NCBI GenBank assembly: GCA_021298045.1
Contig: JAJTHY010000154.1
Location: 1 to 10,619 of the forward strand
Direction of reading: 5' to 3'
Length of the DNA stretch: 10,619 nt
Origin: Candidatus Jidaibacter sp.
GTDB lineage: Bacteria; Pseudomonadota; Alphaproteobacteria; Rickettsiales; Midichloriaceae
Shown: piece after piece, positions 1 to 6,784 of the stretch
How the letters are laid out: every line of letters starts with the position of its first letter
How positions within the stretch are numbered: the first letter of the stretch is position 1
The notes under the pieces: generated by a model
Told to the model about the DNA's origin: nothing
Databases searched by the model: none
What the model saw: the letters and a program-made list of their open reading frames with translations, nothing else
Made by a program: the position numbers and the translations under genes

Positions 1-40
1 ACCTCAGCTCGATACAAGAAAAACTAGTTATAGCCAAACT

Positions 41-160
41 AGCGATATGGCGATCCCACTCTTTTAGTCATTTCTGCGTAGGCAGAAATCTTATCTTGAG
101 ATCCCGCAACAAGTGCGGGATGGCAAGGAGGAAGCCAAACTGCCGCAATAGCTTCGCTCT
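41..160. repeat. Disrupted larger palindromic repeat hosting copy A
   Basis: The left part (gatatggcgatccca, 44-58) resembles gacatggcaatccag at 10385-10399. The right part (actgccgcaatagct, 139-153) resembles actgccgcaatcgct at 10421-10435, with one mismatch. In the 10.4-kb copy the two halves are separated by about 20 nt. Here they are about 80 nt apart and the extra sequence is the double-hairpin element. I read this as one repeat inserted in another. The left half is weakly conserved, so the boundaries are approximate. Confidence 0.4.
67..124 (+). repeat. Double-hairpin palindromic repeat, copy A
   Basis: The element starts with gtcat (67-71) and ends with atggc (120-124), close to the expected atgac. 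It contains two perfect 8-bp stem-loops. The first is atttctgc (70-77) with gcagaaat (82-89) around a 4-nt loop. The second is atcccgca (101-108) with tgcgggat (114-121) around the loop acaag. Copy B at 6830-6882 has the same plan on the opposite strand. It resembles small dispersed palindromes common in intracellular proteobacteria, but I cannot assign a named family. Confidence 0.75.
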
Positions 161-289
161 TTCCCAGGTGACGCGTTGTTTATATACTTTCGTTTGCTAT
201 CCATAACTCGGGTAGGTAAAGTAATTTTTCTATTGCCGCAATCAGGCGCAAGAGCTAATATCCCAGCAAGCATTTTATAAGAGTAGAAA

Positions 290-2245
290 ATGAGTATGGA
301 TTTAGCCAACGCAATACGCTTTTTATCTGTCGATATGGTAGAAGCTGCGAATTCTGGCCACCCAGGTATGCCCCTTGGCATGGCGGATGTAGCCACTATT
401 TTATACTCTAAGCACCTTAAATTCAACCCACAAGACCCAACGTGGTTTAATCGCGACAGGCTAATTCTGTCTGCTGGCCATGGGTGCGCCCTGCTCTACT
501 CTTGCCTATATTTGTGCGGATATAAAGACATGACAATAGAAGAGCTTAAGCGTTTTAGAAAATTAGGTTCATTAACACCAGGCCACGCGGAATATGACGC
601 TGAACATGGGATAGAAGCAACCACTGGCCCATTAGGTCAAGGTATTGCGATGGCGGTAGGAATTGCAATGTCCGAACGAATTTTAAATGCCAGGTTTGGG
701 GATTCATCAGTTAGTCACAAAACATATGTTATTTGCGGAGATGGATGTTTGGCAGAAGGTGTTGGCCAAGAAGCCATTTCGATAGCTGGGCACTACAGAC
801 TCAAGAATCTCATAGTGTTATTTGATGATAACGAAATAACTATCGATGGCCCTACCTCACTTTCAACCTCTGATGACCATATCAAAAGAGCGGAGGCTTC
901 CGGCTGGAATGCTGTAAGGGTTAATGGACATGATGCGAGAGCTGTAGATGACGCAATTGCTAATGCAAAAAATTCAGATAAACCAACGCTTATAGCATGT
1001 AAAACCAAAATTGGCTTTGGAGCGCCTAATATGGAAGGCTCATGCAAAGCTCATGGAGCACCCCTTGGAGCAGAATTAGTTGCTGCAACTAGGAAAAATC
1101 TTGGATGGGAATCTGTACCTTTTATCATTCCAGAAAACATTCTTGAGAAATGGCGCAACTTTTGGAAAAGGAATGAAACAGAATATAATCATTGGAATGA
1201 AACAGCTCATACTGAGCTAAAAAGTTATATTAGGCAGGAATCTCAGCAAGCTATAAGCCAGGCTTTGACTAGCCTTAAAGAGTGCTTTTTAAATAATCCA
1301 AGTGATGAAGCAACTAGAGTTTCCTCAGGTCGTGTAATCACAGAAATTTCAAAAGCCATGCCAAATTTAATCGGCGGGTCCGCAGACTTAACATCATCCA
1401 ACAACACAAAATCTGCAACGCACATTGACATAAATAAAAACGACTACAGCGGATCATACATAAATTATGGCGAACGGGAGCATGTAATGGCAGCAATTAT
1501 GAATGGCATCGCATTGCATGGCGCATTAATTCCATATGGCGGAACTTTTCTTTCGTTTGCGGACTATGCCCGCCCGGCGATGAGACTTTCTGCAATAATG
1601 CATGTTGCCCCAATATATATAATGACTCATGACTCTATAGGCTTAGGAGAAGATGGCCCAACTCATCAACCTGTGGAGCACTTAGCCTCTTTTAGAGCAA
1701 TGCCAAACATAAACGTTTTCCGCCCGTGTGATGCGGTAGAAACTTTGGAATCCTGGGAATTGGCTCTGCAGTCCCGCCACACCCCTTCAATACTAGCCCT
1801 TACAAGACAAAAAACCAAACAATTACGAACTGGAAATGAAGATGCTGCAAATAAGGTTTCGCTGGGAGCATATATAATTAAGGAGTGCATTGCAGATTTA
1901 AAAGTAACTATATTTGCAACTGGTTCAGAAGTTAGCATCGCAATAGACGTTGCAAACAAATTGGAAAATGAAGAAATAGGTGTAAGGGTGATATCAGTAC
2001 CATGCATGGATTTGCTATGGGAACAAGAACCAGAGTATCAAATGATGCTCACCTGTAATTCTAGCTTAAAAGTTGCGATAGAAGCAGCTTGCAGATTTGG
2101 CTGGGAGCGGTTAATTGGATCTCATGGATTGTTTTTTGGCGTTGATGGTTTTGGCCATTCAGCTCCTGCATCTGATCTATATAAACATTTTGGCTTAACT
2201 GTAGAACATATATCTAACCGCATCTTATCAACAATTGGAGAATAA
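290..2245 (+). CDS. tkt: Transketolase
   Basis: This cytosolic, thiamine-diphosphate and Mg2+-dependent enzyme moves two-carbon ketol units between sugar phosphates in the non-oxidative pentose phosphate pathway. The protein has 651 residues, close to the usual 660. The N-terminal signature SGHPGMPLG is at 22-30. Conserved substrate and cofactor histidines fall at 24, 63 and 98, and the ThDP/metal motif GDG at 150-152 pairs with Asn181. The catalytic Glu is E397 in YGEREH, and the second signature GEDGPTHQPVEH (453-464) carries His459. The C-terminal third domain is complete. ATG at 290 has a modest AAGAG six bases upstream; Met3 is an alternative start. The stop lies 3 nt before the next ATG, which suggests cotranscription. 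Nothing looks damaged. The assignment is secure. Confidence 0.97.
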   Translation: MSMDLANAIRFLSVDMVEAANSGHPGMPLGMADVATILYSKHLKFNPQDPTWFNRDRLILSAGHGCALLYSCLYLCGYKDMTIEELKRFRKLGSLTPGHAEYDAEHGIEATTGPLGQGIAMAVGIAMSERILNARFGDSSVSHKTYVICGDGCLAEGVGQEAISIAGHYRLKNLIVLFDDNEITIDGPTSLSTSDDHIKRAEASGWNAVRVNGHDARAVDDAIANAKNSDKPTLIACKTKIGFGAPNMEGSCKAHGAPLGAELVAATRKNLGWESVPFIIPENILEKWRNFWKRNETEYNHWNETAHTELKSYIRQESQQAISQALTSLKECFLNNPSDEATRVSSGRVITEISKAMPNLIGGSADLTSSNNTKSATHIDINKNDYSGSYINYGEREHVMAAIMNGIALHGALIPYGGTFLSFADYARPAMRLSAIMHVAPIYIMTHDSIGLGEDGPTHQPVEHLASFRAMPNINVFRPCDAVETLESWELALQSRHTPSILALTRQKTKQLRTGNEDAANKVSLGAYIIKECIADLKVTIFATGSEVSIAIDVANKLENEEIGVRVISVPCMDLLWEQEPEYQMMLTCNSSLKVAIEAACRFGWERLIGSHGLFFGVDGFGHSAPASDLYKHFGLTVEHISNRILSTIGE

Positions 2246-2248
2246 TTC

Positions 2249-3022
2249 ATGTGCGAGCATCACTGTCATCAAGGCCATGCAGACACTATGATTAATCTGC
2301 AGTTCTTAGATTTTCTGGGCCTGAGCGAATGGTCTATAGTGATTAGCTTGTTTATCACTGGTCTTTTTGGTAGTTTTACTCACTGCATAGCAATGTGCGG
2401 CCCTTTTTCTCTTTCTATATCTGAAATGCGACTCATGAGTTTGGGTAGTAAAAATATGACGCAAAGTCGAAAGATCATGGCATTATTTGCAACTCCATAT
2501 TATTTGGGGAAAGCCGTTACTTACACAATAATCGGAGTAGTTTTTTATCTAGCATCTGAAATGTTGAAGAACATCCCAGGCTTTCACTATCTGGCTTTTG
2601 TGTTGCTATCTCTTATAGTTGTAGCTTTTATTAGCATGGGTTTCAATGCTTCTACAAATTTTAGCAGTAAATTTGGTTTAAATTTCAATTGGATGACAAA
2701 AGCCTTAGAAAGCCTTACCAAAACTATTGGCAGTCAATTCGGCATTAGAGGATTTCTAACAGGCATGGTTCTTGGATTAATACCTTGTGGGCTCGTTGTG
2801 GCATCAATTACTCAAGCAGCAGCTCAGGCAGAAACTATTGTCATAATGATGTCGGCAACATTTGCATTCGGTATAGCAACAGTACCGGGGTTATTCATTA
2901 CAGCTTTATTTGGTGGCTTGATACTAAATTCCACCTCAAAGCGGATACTATCCATACTCTATTCACTTATGATGTTTTATAATGCGTTCATTTTAATGAA
3001 GTATGCACTTAGGCTATTGTAA
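2249..3022 (+). CDS. TauE/SafE-like (DsbD_2-type) six-helix membrane protein with Cys/His N-terminus
   Basis: The 257-residue protein has about six hydrophobic helices, near residues 27-52, 85-105, 112-132, 168-190, 195-223 and 232-252. Two motifs mark the family: GSFTHCIAMCGP (41-52) at the end of helix 1 and GLIPCG (176-181) in helix 4. Pfam places such proteins in the DsbD_2/UreH-like transmembrane group, often annotated as sulfite exporter TauE/SafE; substrates are generally unproven. Metal or thiol transfer connected with cytochrome maturation is a frequent suggestion. Before helix 1 there is a short head with C2, H4, H5, C6, H7 and H10, a plausible metal site. ATG at 2249 has GGAG at 2237-2240, inside the end of tkt, so translational coupling is likely. 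Met14 is a later alternative start that would remove the Cys/His head. The family call is good; the substrate is unknown. Confidence 0.85.
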   Translation: MCEHHCHQGHADTMINLQFLDFLGLSEWSIVISLFITGLFGSFTHCIAMCGPFSLSISEMRLMSLGSKNMTQSRKIMALFATPYYLGKAVTYTIIGVVFYLASEMLKNIPGFHYLAFVLLSLIVVAFISMGFNASTNFSSKFGLNFNWMTKALESLTKTIGSQFGIRGFLTGMVLGLIPCGLVVASITQAAAQAETIVIMMSATFAFGIATVPGLFITALFGGLILNSTSKRILSILYSLMMFYNAFILMKYALRLL

Positions 3023-3048
3023 ACACCATTGCAAGTCTGTGATCACGA
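3023..3048. other. Convergent intergenic gap between the membrane-protein gene and gap
   Basis: Only 26 nt separate the two stop codons. The gap holds the perfect 8-bp palindrome gtgatcac (3039-3046). There is no hairpin followed by a T tract on either strand, so transcripts from both sides may overlap at their ends. Confidence 0.5.
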
Positions 3049-4062
3049 TTAAGGCTTTGCATTAGACCACAATTTAGCCACATCTAACATCCTATTAGAA
3101 AAACCCCATTCATTATCATACCATGCACTTACTTTACATAAGTTGGGGCCAATTATCTTAGTTTGAGTAGCATCAAATATTGAACTTAAAGGGTTATGGT
3201 TGAAGTCTATTGAAACTAACTCTTCTTCTGTATAACCTAAAACACCATCCATACTACCCGCACTCGCAGCTTTAATAAGTGAATTGATCTCTTCAATTGT
3301 TGTTGCCCTCGCAGAATTGAACACTAGTTCAATCATCGAAACATTTGGCACGGGCACTCTTATGGCAACACCATCTAATTTACCTATAAGTTCTGGTATC
3401 ACAAGCCCAATAGCTTTAGCAGCACCAGTTGATGTTGGTATCATTGAAGCAGCCGCACTTCTAGCCCGCCGCAAATCTTTGTGATTGCCATCTAAAAGCA
3501 TTTGGTCATTAGTATATGCGTGGATTGTGGTCATAAAGCCTTGATTTATTCCTATGGAGTCATGCAAAACCTTTGCTATCGGCGCTAAGCAATTAGTAGT
3601 ACATGAGCCAATTGATATCACTTCATCCCCACTTTTAAGAGCTGAATTATTCACTTTATAAACTATTGTAGCATCCACGTTCTCTGCCGGAGCAGAAACT
3701 ATAACCTTCCTAGCGCCAGCTTTGTGCACATGAAGAATTGCTGAATCACGCTTAGTAAAAATACCTGTACATTCAAATACAACCTCTGCTCTGTACTTAG
3801 ACCAATCTAATTTATTTATGTCGGTTTCAAAAACTGCCTTAATCGTCTTTCCATTCACTGTAAAAGTGGATTCATCTATTTGAATTACTGAACCTAAATT
3901 ACCATGAGTAGAGTCATGTTTGAATAAATGAAGATGCGATTTTAAATCTCCAGTACCGCAATTTATCACAGCACATTCCAAATCAGCGTCGTTACGCTCT
4001 GCCAAGGCCCGCAAAATAGATCTACCGATACGCCCAAAACCATTAATAGCAAATTTAATCAT
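3049..4062 (-). CDS. gap: Glyceraldehyde-3-phosphate dehydrogenase, probably NADP-using type
   Basis: This cytosolic enzyme interconverts glyceraldehyde 3-phosphate and 1,3-bisphosphoglycerate. I start it at ATG 4062, giving 337 residues that begin MIKFAINGFGRIGR. The frame continues upstream to a TTG at 4080, but the family normally starts at the Rossmann strand, and TAGG (4070-4067) precedes the ATG, though with only 4 nt spacing. The catalytic motif GSCTTNC places the nucleophile at Cys154, with His181 as base. HKDLRRARSAAA, NPLSS and WYDNEWGFSNRM are all present. Oddly, the position of the NAD-selecting Asp (Asp32 in Bacillus numbering) is Cys35, and the Leu187-Pro188 pair is Gly192-Asn193. 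Both changes are typical of enzymes that accept NADP. The gene stands alone and convergent to the tkt operon. Function is secure; cofactor preference is inference. Confidence 0.96.
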   Translation of the reverse strand: MIKFAINGFGRIGRSILRALAERNDADLECAVINCGTGDLKSHLHLFKHDSTHGNLGSVIQIDESTFTVNGKTIKAVFETDINKLDWSKYRAEVVFECTGIFTKRDSAILHVHKAGARKVIVSAPAENVDATIVYKVNNSALKSGDEVISIGSCTTNCLAPIAKVLHDSIGINQGFMTTIHAYTNDQMLLDGNHKDLRRARSAAASMIPTSTGAAKAIGLVIPELIGKLDGVAIRVPVPNVSMIELVFNSARATTIEEINSLIKAASAGSMDGVLGYTEEELVSIDFNHNPLSSIFDATQTKIIGPNLCKVSAWYDNEWGFSNRMLDVAKLWSNAKP

Positions 4063-4128
4063 CAAACCTAATCTTTTCAATTAACGCTATAGATATTACA
4101 GTAAAGTGAAAAAAAGGTCTAATACCAA

Positions 4129-4134
4129 ATTATA
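4129..4134 (-). promoter_or_regulatory. Candidate -10 box for gap
   Basis: A perfect TATAAT is read on the minus strand about 67 nt upstream of the gap ATG. No convincing -35 is found 16-18 nt upstream; the best is TATGTT at 4156-4151. In such an AT-rich spacer a chance match is quite possible. Confidence 0.3.
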
Positions 4135-4264
4135 AAATAAATTGAACATTAACATATATATTTTAGCAAAATCACTGAGCAAAAAATTGGTGAATATATA
4201 TAATATTCAATACAGTTATCCATTCACACCTTGCCAAAGCACATGATTAGCATCTCAATTTATT

Positions 4265-4293
4265 TTGAAATTTGGCATAATAAATACTATAGA
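4265..4293 (+). promoter_or_regulatory. Candidate sigma-70 promoter for the SnoaL-like gene and gabD
   Basis: TTGAAA (4265-4270) and TATAGA (4288-4293) are separated by 17 nt. This would place the transcript start near 4300 and give a leader of about 50 nt before the ATG at 4351. It is the best-spaced hexamer pair in the spacer, judged by eye only. Confidence 0.45.
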
Positions 4294-4350
4294 CATACTG
4301 GCATTATGGTGTAAATATTATCCTGTACATATTACTTTTCCGAGGAGAAA

Positions 4351-5163
4351 ATGATCTATAATAAGTCTAAAATATCCGCAGCTCTTATATCAACTCTCAT
4401 GATCTCTGGAGCATCATGCGCTTTAGCACAAACTAGTGTAAATGCACCGAACAATGGCGCGCATCAAATTCAAGGCGAACCATCAAAAGCAAATCCATCT
4501 GTAGATGTGGCACCAAGTTCTATACCACCAATGCAGCCAACCCAAAACACAGATGTTCAATCCCCTGCGACAGAATCTACAACTATAACTACAACCCCTG
4601 CAGAAACAGTGGTTGCCGCACCTGTTGCTGTTGTAGCGGAAATGCCAAAAGCAGACGGAGCAATAATAGAAAAATTAGTTACCCATTATAATAATAAAGA
4701 AGTTGAGTCTATCATCTCTTTATTTGATAAAGACGGTTTTATAATGGTTTCTGGGGACGGCAAGATAGTAAAAAATGCAGAAGATTTGAGAAAAGAATTG
4801 GTGGAATATTTTGCTTCACCAAAACATTACACCTCCACTGCGCAAGTTGATGTAACTAAAGATTTAGCTCCTGGAATTGCAATGATCGGAAGCTATTACA
4901 ATTTCTTTGCGGAAGGTGAAACTTCTGCTCCTGCTATGAAAGCATATGGTGTTAGCATCGTGAAATATGAGGATGGAGCTTGGAAAATTGTATCTAATGA
5001 ATTAACTCAGATCCATACTGGCGAAGCCGTGGCTAAACATGAACAACCAACTTCAAATGGTGGTAACCCTGCTAAAATGGCATTAGTTGCCCTAATAGGT
5101 GCGGCTATAGGTTTCTTGGCTTCAAGATTTTTACCTACTAAAACTAATAACACACCTTCGTAA
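4351..5163 (+). CDS. Secreted SnoaL-like (NTF2-fold) protein with C-terminal membrane anchor
   Basis: I do not recognise a named gene. The 270-residue protein has four visible parts. Residues 1-26 form a signal peptide with likely cleavage after ALA26; Cys23 lacks a lipobox Leu, so a lipoprotein is unlikely. Residues 27-100 form a Pro/Ser/Thr-rich linker without predicted fold. Residues about 101-222 look like a SnoaL or DUF4440-type cone domain: a helix with HYNNKEVESIISLF, a turn with DGFIMVSGDG, and the end strand DGAWKIVSNE. Residues 241-261 form a hydrophobic segment (MALVALIGAAIGFLASRFL) followed by a short polar tail. I infer a periplasmic domain held in the inner membrane. AGGAG at 4343-4347 is the strongest ribosome site in the window. 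gabD follows after 9 nt, so the two are probably cotranscribed. Whether the domain is enzymatic or only binds ligands cannot be told. Confidence 0.75.
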   Translation: MIYNKSKISAALISTLMISGASCALAQTSVNAPNNGAHQIQGEPSKANPSVDVAPSSIPPMQPTQNTDVQSPATESTTITTTPAETVVAAPVAVVAEMPKADGAIIEKLVTHYNNKEVESIISLFDKDGFIMVSGDGKIVKNAEDLRKELVEYFASPKHYTSTAQVDVTKDLAPGIAMIGSYYNFFAEGETSAPAMKAYGVSIVKYEDGAWKIVSNELTQIHTGEAVAKHEQPTSNGGNPAKMALVALIGAAIGFLASRFLPTKTNNTPS

Positions 5164-5172
5164 GTAAAAATT

Positions 5173-6609
5173 ATGAAGTTTGACGGAAGGTCTTATTTAG
5201 ATGGCAGATGGATCTCTGGATCTTTAAAAAAAGAGTTTTCTGTTATCAACCCTGCAGATATGTCCTCTGTATCATCTATTTCGTCTATGGGCGAAGAAGA
5301 AGCTAAGCTGGCCGTATCTGCAGCGGCACATGCCTTTACTAAGTGGCGCCTAACGTTGGGTAAGGAGCGAGGTAAGATACTACGCAAATTGTATGAGCTC
5401 ATGCTAAAAAATCGTGATTATATGGCCCAAATAATGGTCCTGGAAAACGGTAAAACATTGGCTGAAGCCTATAGTGAGATAGATTATTCTTGCTCTTTTG
5501 TGGAATGGTTTTCTGAAGAGGCGAAAAGAATTTATGGCGATATGCTGCCATCCATCAAGCATAACCAAAGATTATTTGTGCTTACCCAACCCGTAGGTGT
5601 TGTTGCTGCTATTACTCCCTGGAATTTTCCGCTAGCAATGCTGGCAAGAAAAGTGGCTCCTTGCCTTGCTGCTGGCTGTACTATGGTAATTAAGCCAGCT
5701 AGTGAAACCCCCCTTAGCGCTTTATACTTCATTAAATTGTGTGAAGAAGCAGGCGTACCTGTCGGTGTTTTGAACATTCTATGTGGTGATGCTGCTAGCA
5801 TTGGTGATGTTTTTTGTACATCGAATGAAGTTAAAATGTTAACTTTTACTGGCTCTACTCCAATTGGTAAAATGCTAATGAGTAAAGTTAGCCAGACAGT
5901 TAAAAAAGTTGCACTGGAGCTAGGTGGAAATGCACCCTTTATTGTATTTGAGGATGCCGATATTGAAAAAGCCGTTGCAGGATTAATCTCTTCAAAGCTT
6001 AGAAATGGTGGGCAAAGCTGTATTTGCGCTAATCGCATATACGTTGCTAGATCAATATTAGATAAATTTAACAATCTTTTAATCAGCAAATTTTCAGAGC
6101 TTAAGGTGGGCAATGGCATGGATCTAAACAACCATATAGGCCCTATGACTCAACAAGCTTCGGTTAGAAAAATTAACAGTTTACTTAAGGATTCCGTTGA
6201 TAAAAATGGGGAAATTTTATATTCAGCCGATATCACAGAACAAATGAATCTGAGTCGTTGTTATGCTGCTCCTACTGTTATTTTAAACAAATCAACAGAT
6301 ACTCAAATTGAACAGACAGAAATTTTTGGCCCCGTTGTATCTTTATTTGCTTTTGACACTGAAGAAGAAGTGGTAGAAAGAGCCAACAACACTAACTATG
6401 GACTTGCCAGCTACTTTTACTCTGAGAACAAAGACCGTATATGGCGTGTGGCAGAATCACTAGAATATGGAATGGTCGGCATAAACGACGTAGCTATATC
6501 TAGCGAGATGGCCTGTTTTGGCGGAGTTAAAGAATCTGGGTTAGGAAGAGAAGGCGGCAATTATGGCATCACCGAATATTTAGAACACAAATATTTAGTG
6601 ATGAGTTAA
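5173..6609 (+). CDS. gabD: Succinate-semialdehyde dehydrogenase (NAD(P)+)
   Basis: This cytosolic aldehyde dehydrogenase oxidises succinate semialdehyde to succinate, feeding the TCA cycle. The 478-residue protein is full length and collinear with GabD. It shows PWNFP (oxyanion Asn151), the cofactor-binding IKPAS (Lys174), FTGST (225-229), LELGGNAPF with general base Glu249, and GGQSCICANR with catalytic Cys283. IFGPVVSLF and SGLGREGGNYG also match the family. Cys285, two residues after the nucleophile, corresponds to the redox-switch partner known from human SSADH. At 448 a Cys replaces the usual Pro of the APFGG motif. The ATG follows the previous stop by 9 nt and has no clear Shine-Dalgarno, so translation may depend on coupling. 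Another short-chain semialdehyde could be the true substrate, but the GabD match is close. Confidence 0.92.
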   Translation: MKFDGRSYLDGRWISGSLKKEFSVINPADMSSVSSISSMGEEEAKLAVSAAAHAFTKWRLTLGKERGKILRKLYELMLKNRDYMAQIMVLENGKTLAEAYSEIDYSCSFVEWFSEEAKRIYGDMLPSIKHNQRLFVLTQPVGVVAAITPWNFPLAMLARKVAPCLAAGCTMVIKPASETPLSALYFIKLCEEAGVPVGVLNILCGDAASIGDVFCTSNEVKMLTFTGSTPIGKMLMSKVSQTVKKVALELGGNAPFIVFEDADIEKAVAGLISSKLRNGGQSCICANRIYVARSILDKFNNLLISKFSELKVGNGMDLNNHIGPMTQQASVRKINSLLKDSVDKNGEILYSADITEQMNLSRCYAAPTVILNKSTDTQIEQTEIFGPVVSLFAFDTEEEVVERANNTNYGLASYFYSENKDRIWRVAESLEYGMVGINDVAISSEMACFGGVKESGLGREGGNYGITEYLEHKYLVMS

Positions 6610-6647
6610 AATCAAAATTTCCTGCCATGTGCGCCCCGTCTTTGCGA
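6606..6647 (-). repeat. Dispersed repeat, copy inverted relative to 10444-10481
   Basis: gcgccccgtctttgcga (6631-6647) is the exact reverse complement of 10444-10460. Similarity continues across a 3-4 nt length difference into ttaaaatcaaaatttcct (6606-6623), which matches the reverse complement of about 10464-10481 with only a few mismatches. The repeat therefore includes the gabD stop codon TAA at 6607-6609. Confidence 0.65.
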
Positions 6648-6662
6648 AAGAGTGCAAAGACG
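6637..6662 (+). terminator. Possible weak terminator hairpin after gabD
   Basis: cgtctttgc (6637-6645) pairs perfectly with gcaaagacg (6654-6662), a 9-bp stem with an 8-nt loop, 28 nt after the gabD stop. The following bases, ctgtttattgt, are only mildly T-rich, so intrinsic termination is uncertain. The left arm is part of the dispersed repeat. Confidence 0.35.
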
Positions 6663-6784
6663 CTGTTTATTGTCTACTTTTGTATTGCATTCTCTTGCCA
6701 TAGATCTTTATCCATTATTTGCGTTATTTAAAAGCATCCTTGCAAGCCTAAAGTTTATCAAGTAATATATGCGCAAATTCACAG

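Larger units (their letters stand above)
1..289. other. Repeat-rich noncoding region upstream of tkt
   Basis: No convincing coding sequence is present. The stretch holds a double-hairpin element (67-124) embedded in what looks like a disrupted larger palindrome (about 41-57 and 134-160). A 9-bp direct repeat, agccaaact, occurs at 32-40 and 133-141. The word tgccgcaat recurs at 141-149 and 234-242. A possible -10 box, TATACT, lies at 183-188 without a good -35, and TATAAG at 276-281 is almost on top of the tkt start. I cannot point to a solid tkt promoter. Confidence 0.6.
4063..4350. other. Divergent promoter region between gap and the SnoaL-like gene
   Basis: This very AT-rich 288-nt spacer holds no gene I can support. 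It contains the candidate promoters for both flanking genes and a short inverted repeat, tgaatat (4191-4197) and atattca (4203-4209), with a 5-nt spacer. The inverted repeat could be an operator, but it is low-complexity AT sequence. Confidence 0.5.

Noticed and set aside
3039..3046. Palindrome gtgatcac as an operator between convergent genes
   Set aside because: It is an 8-bp chance-level palindrome between two stop codons, not near any promoter.
4063..4080. TTG start for gap six codons upstream
   Set aside because: The extra residues precede the Rossmann strand where the family begins, and the ATG at 4062 fits family length and has TAGG before it.
4191..4209. tgaatat/atattca as a regulator site
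   Set aside because: It is low-complexity AT sequence in an AT-rich spacer, with no second copy seen.
5532..6131. Long open frame (199 codons) on the minus strand opposite gabD
   Set aside because: It lies entirely inside a well-conserved gabD, its protein has no recognisable motif, and it has no good ribosome site. It is a shadow of the real gene, as are the other short frames opposite or inside tkt, dnaJ and gap.
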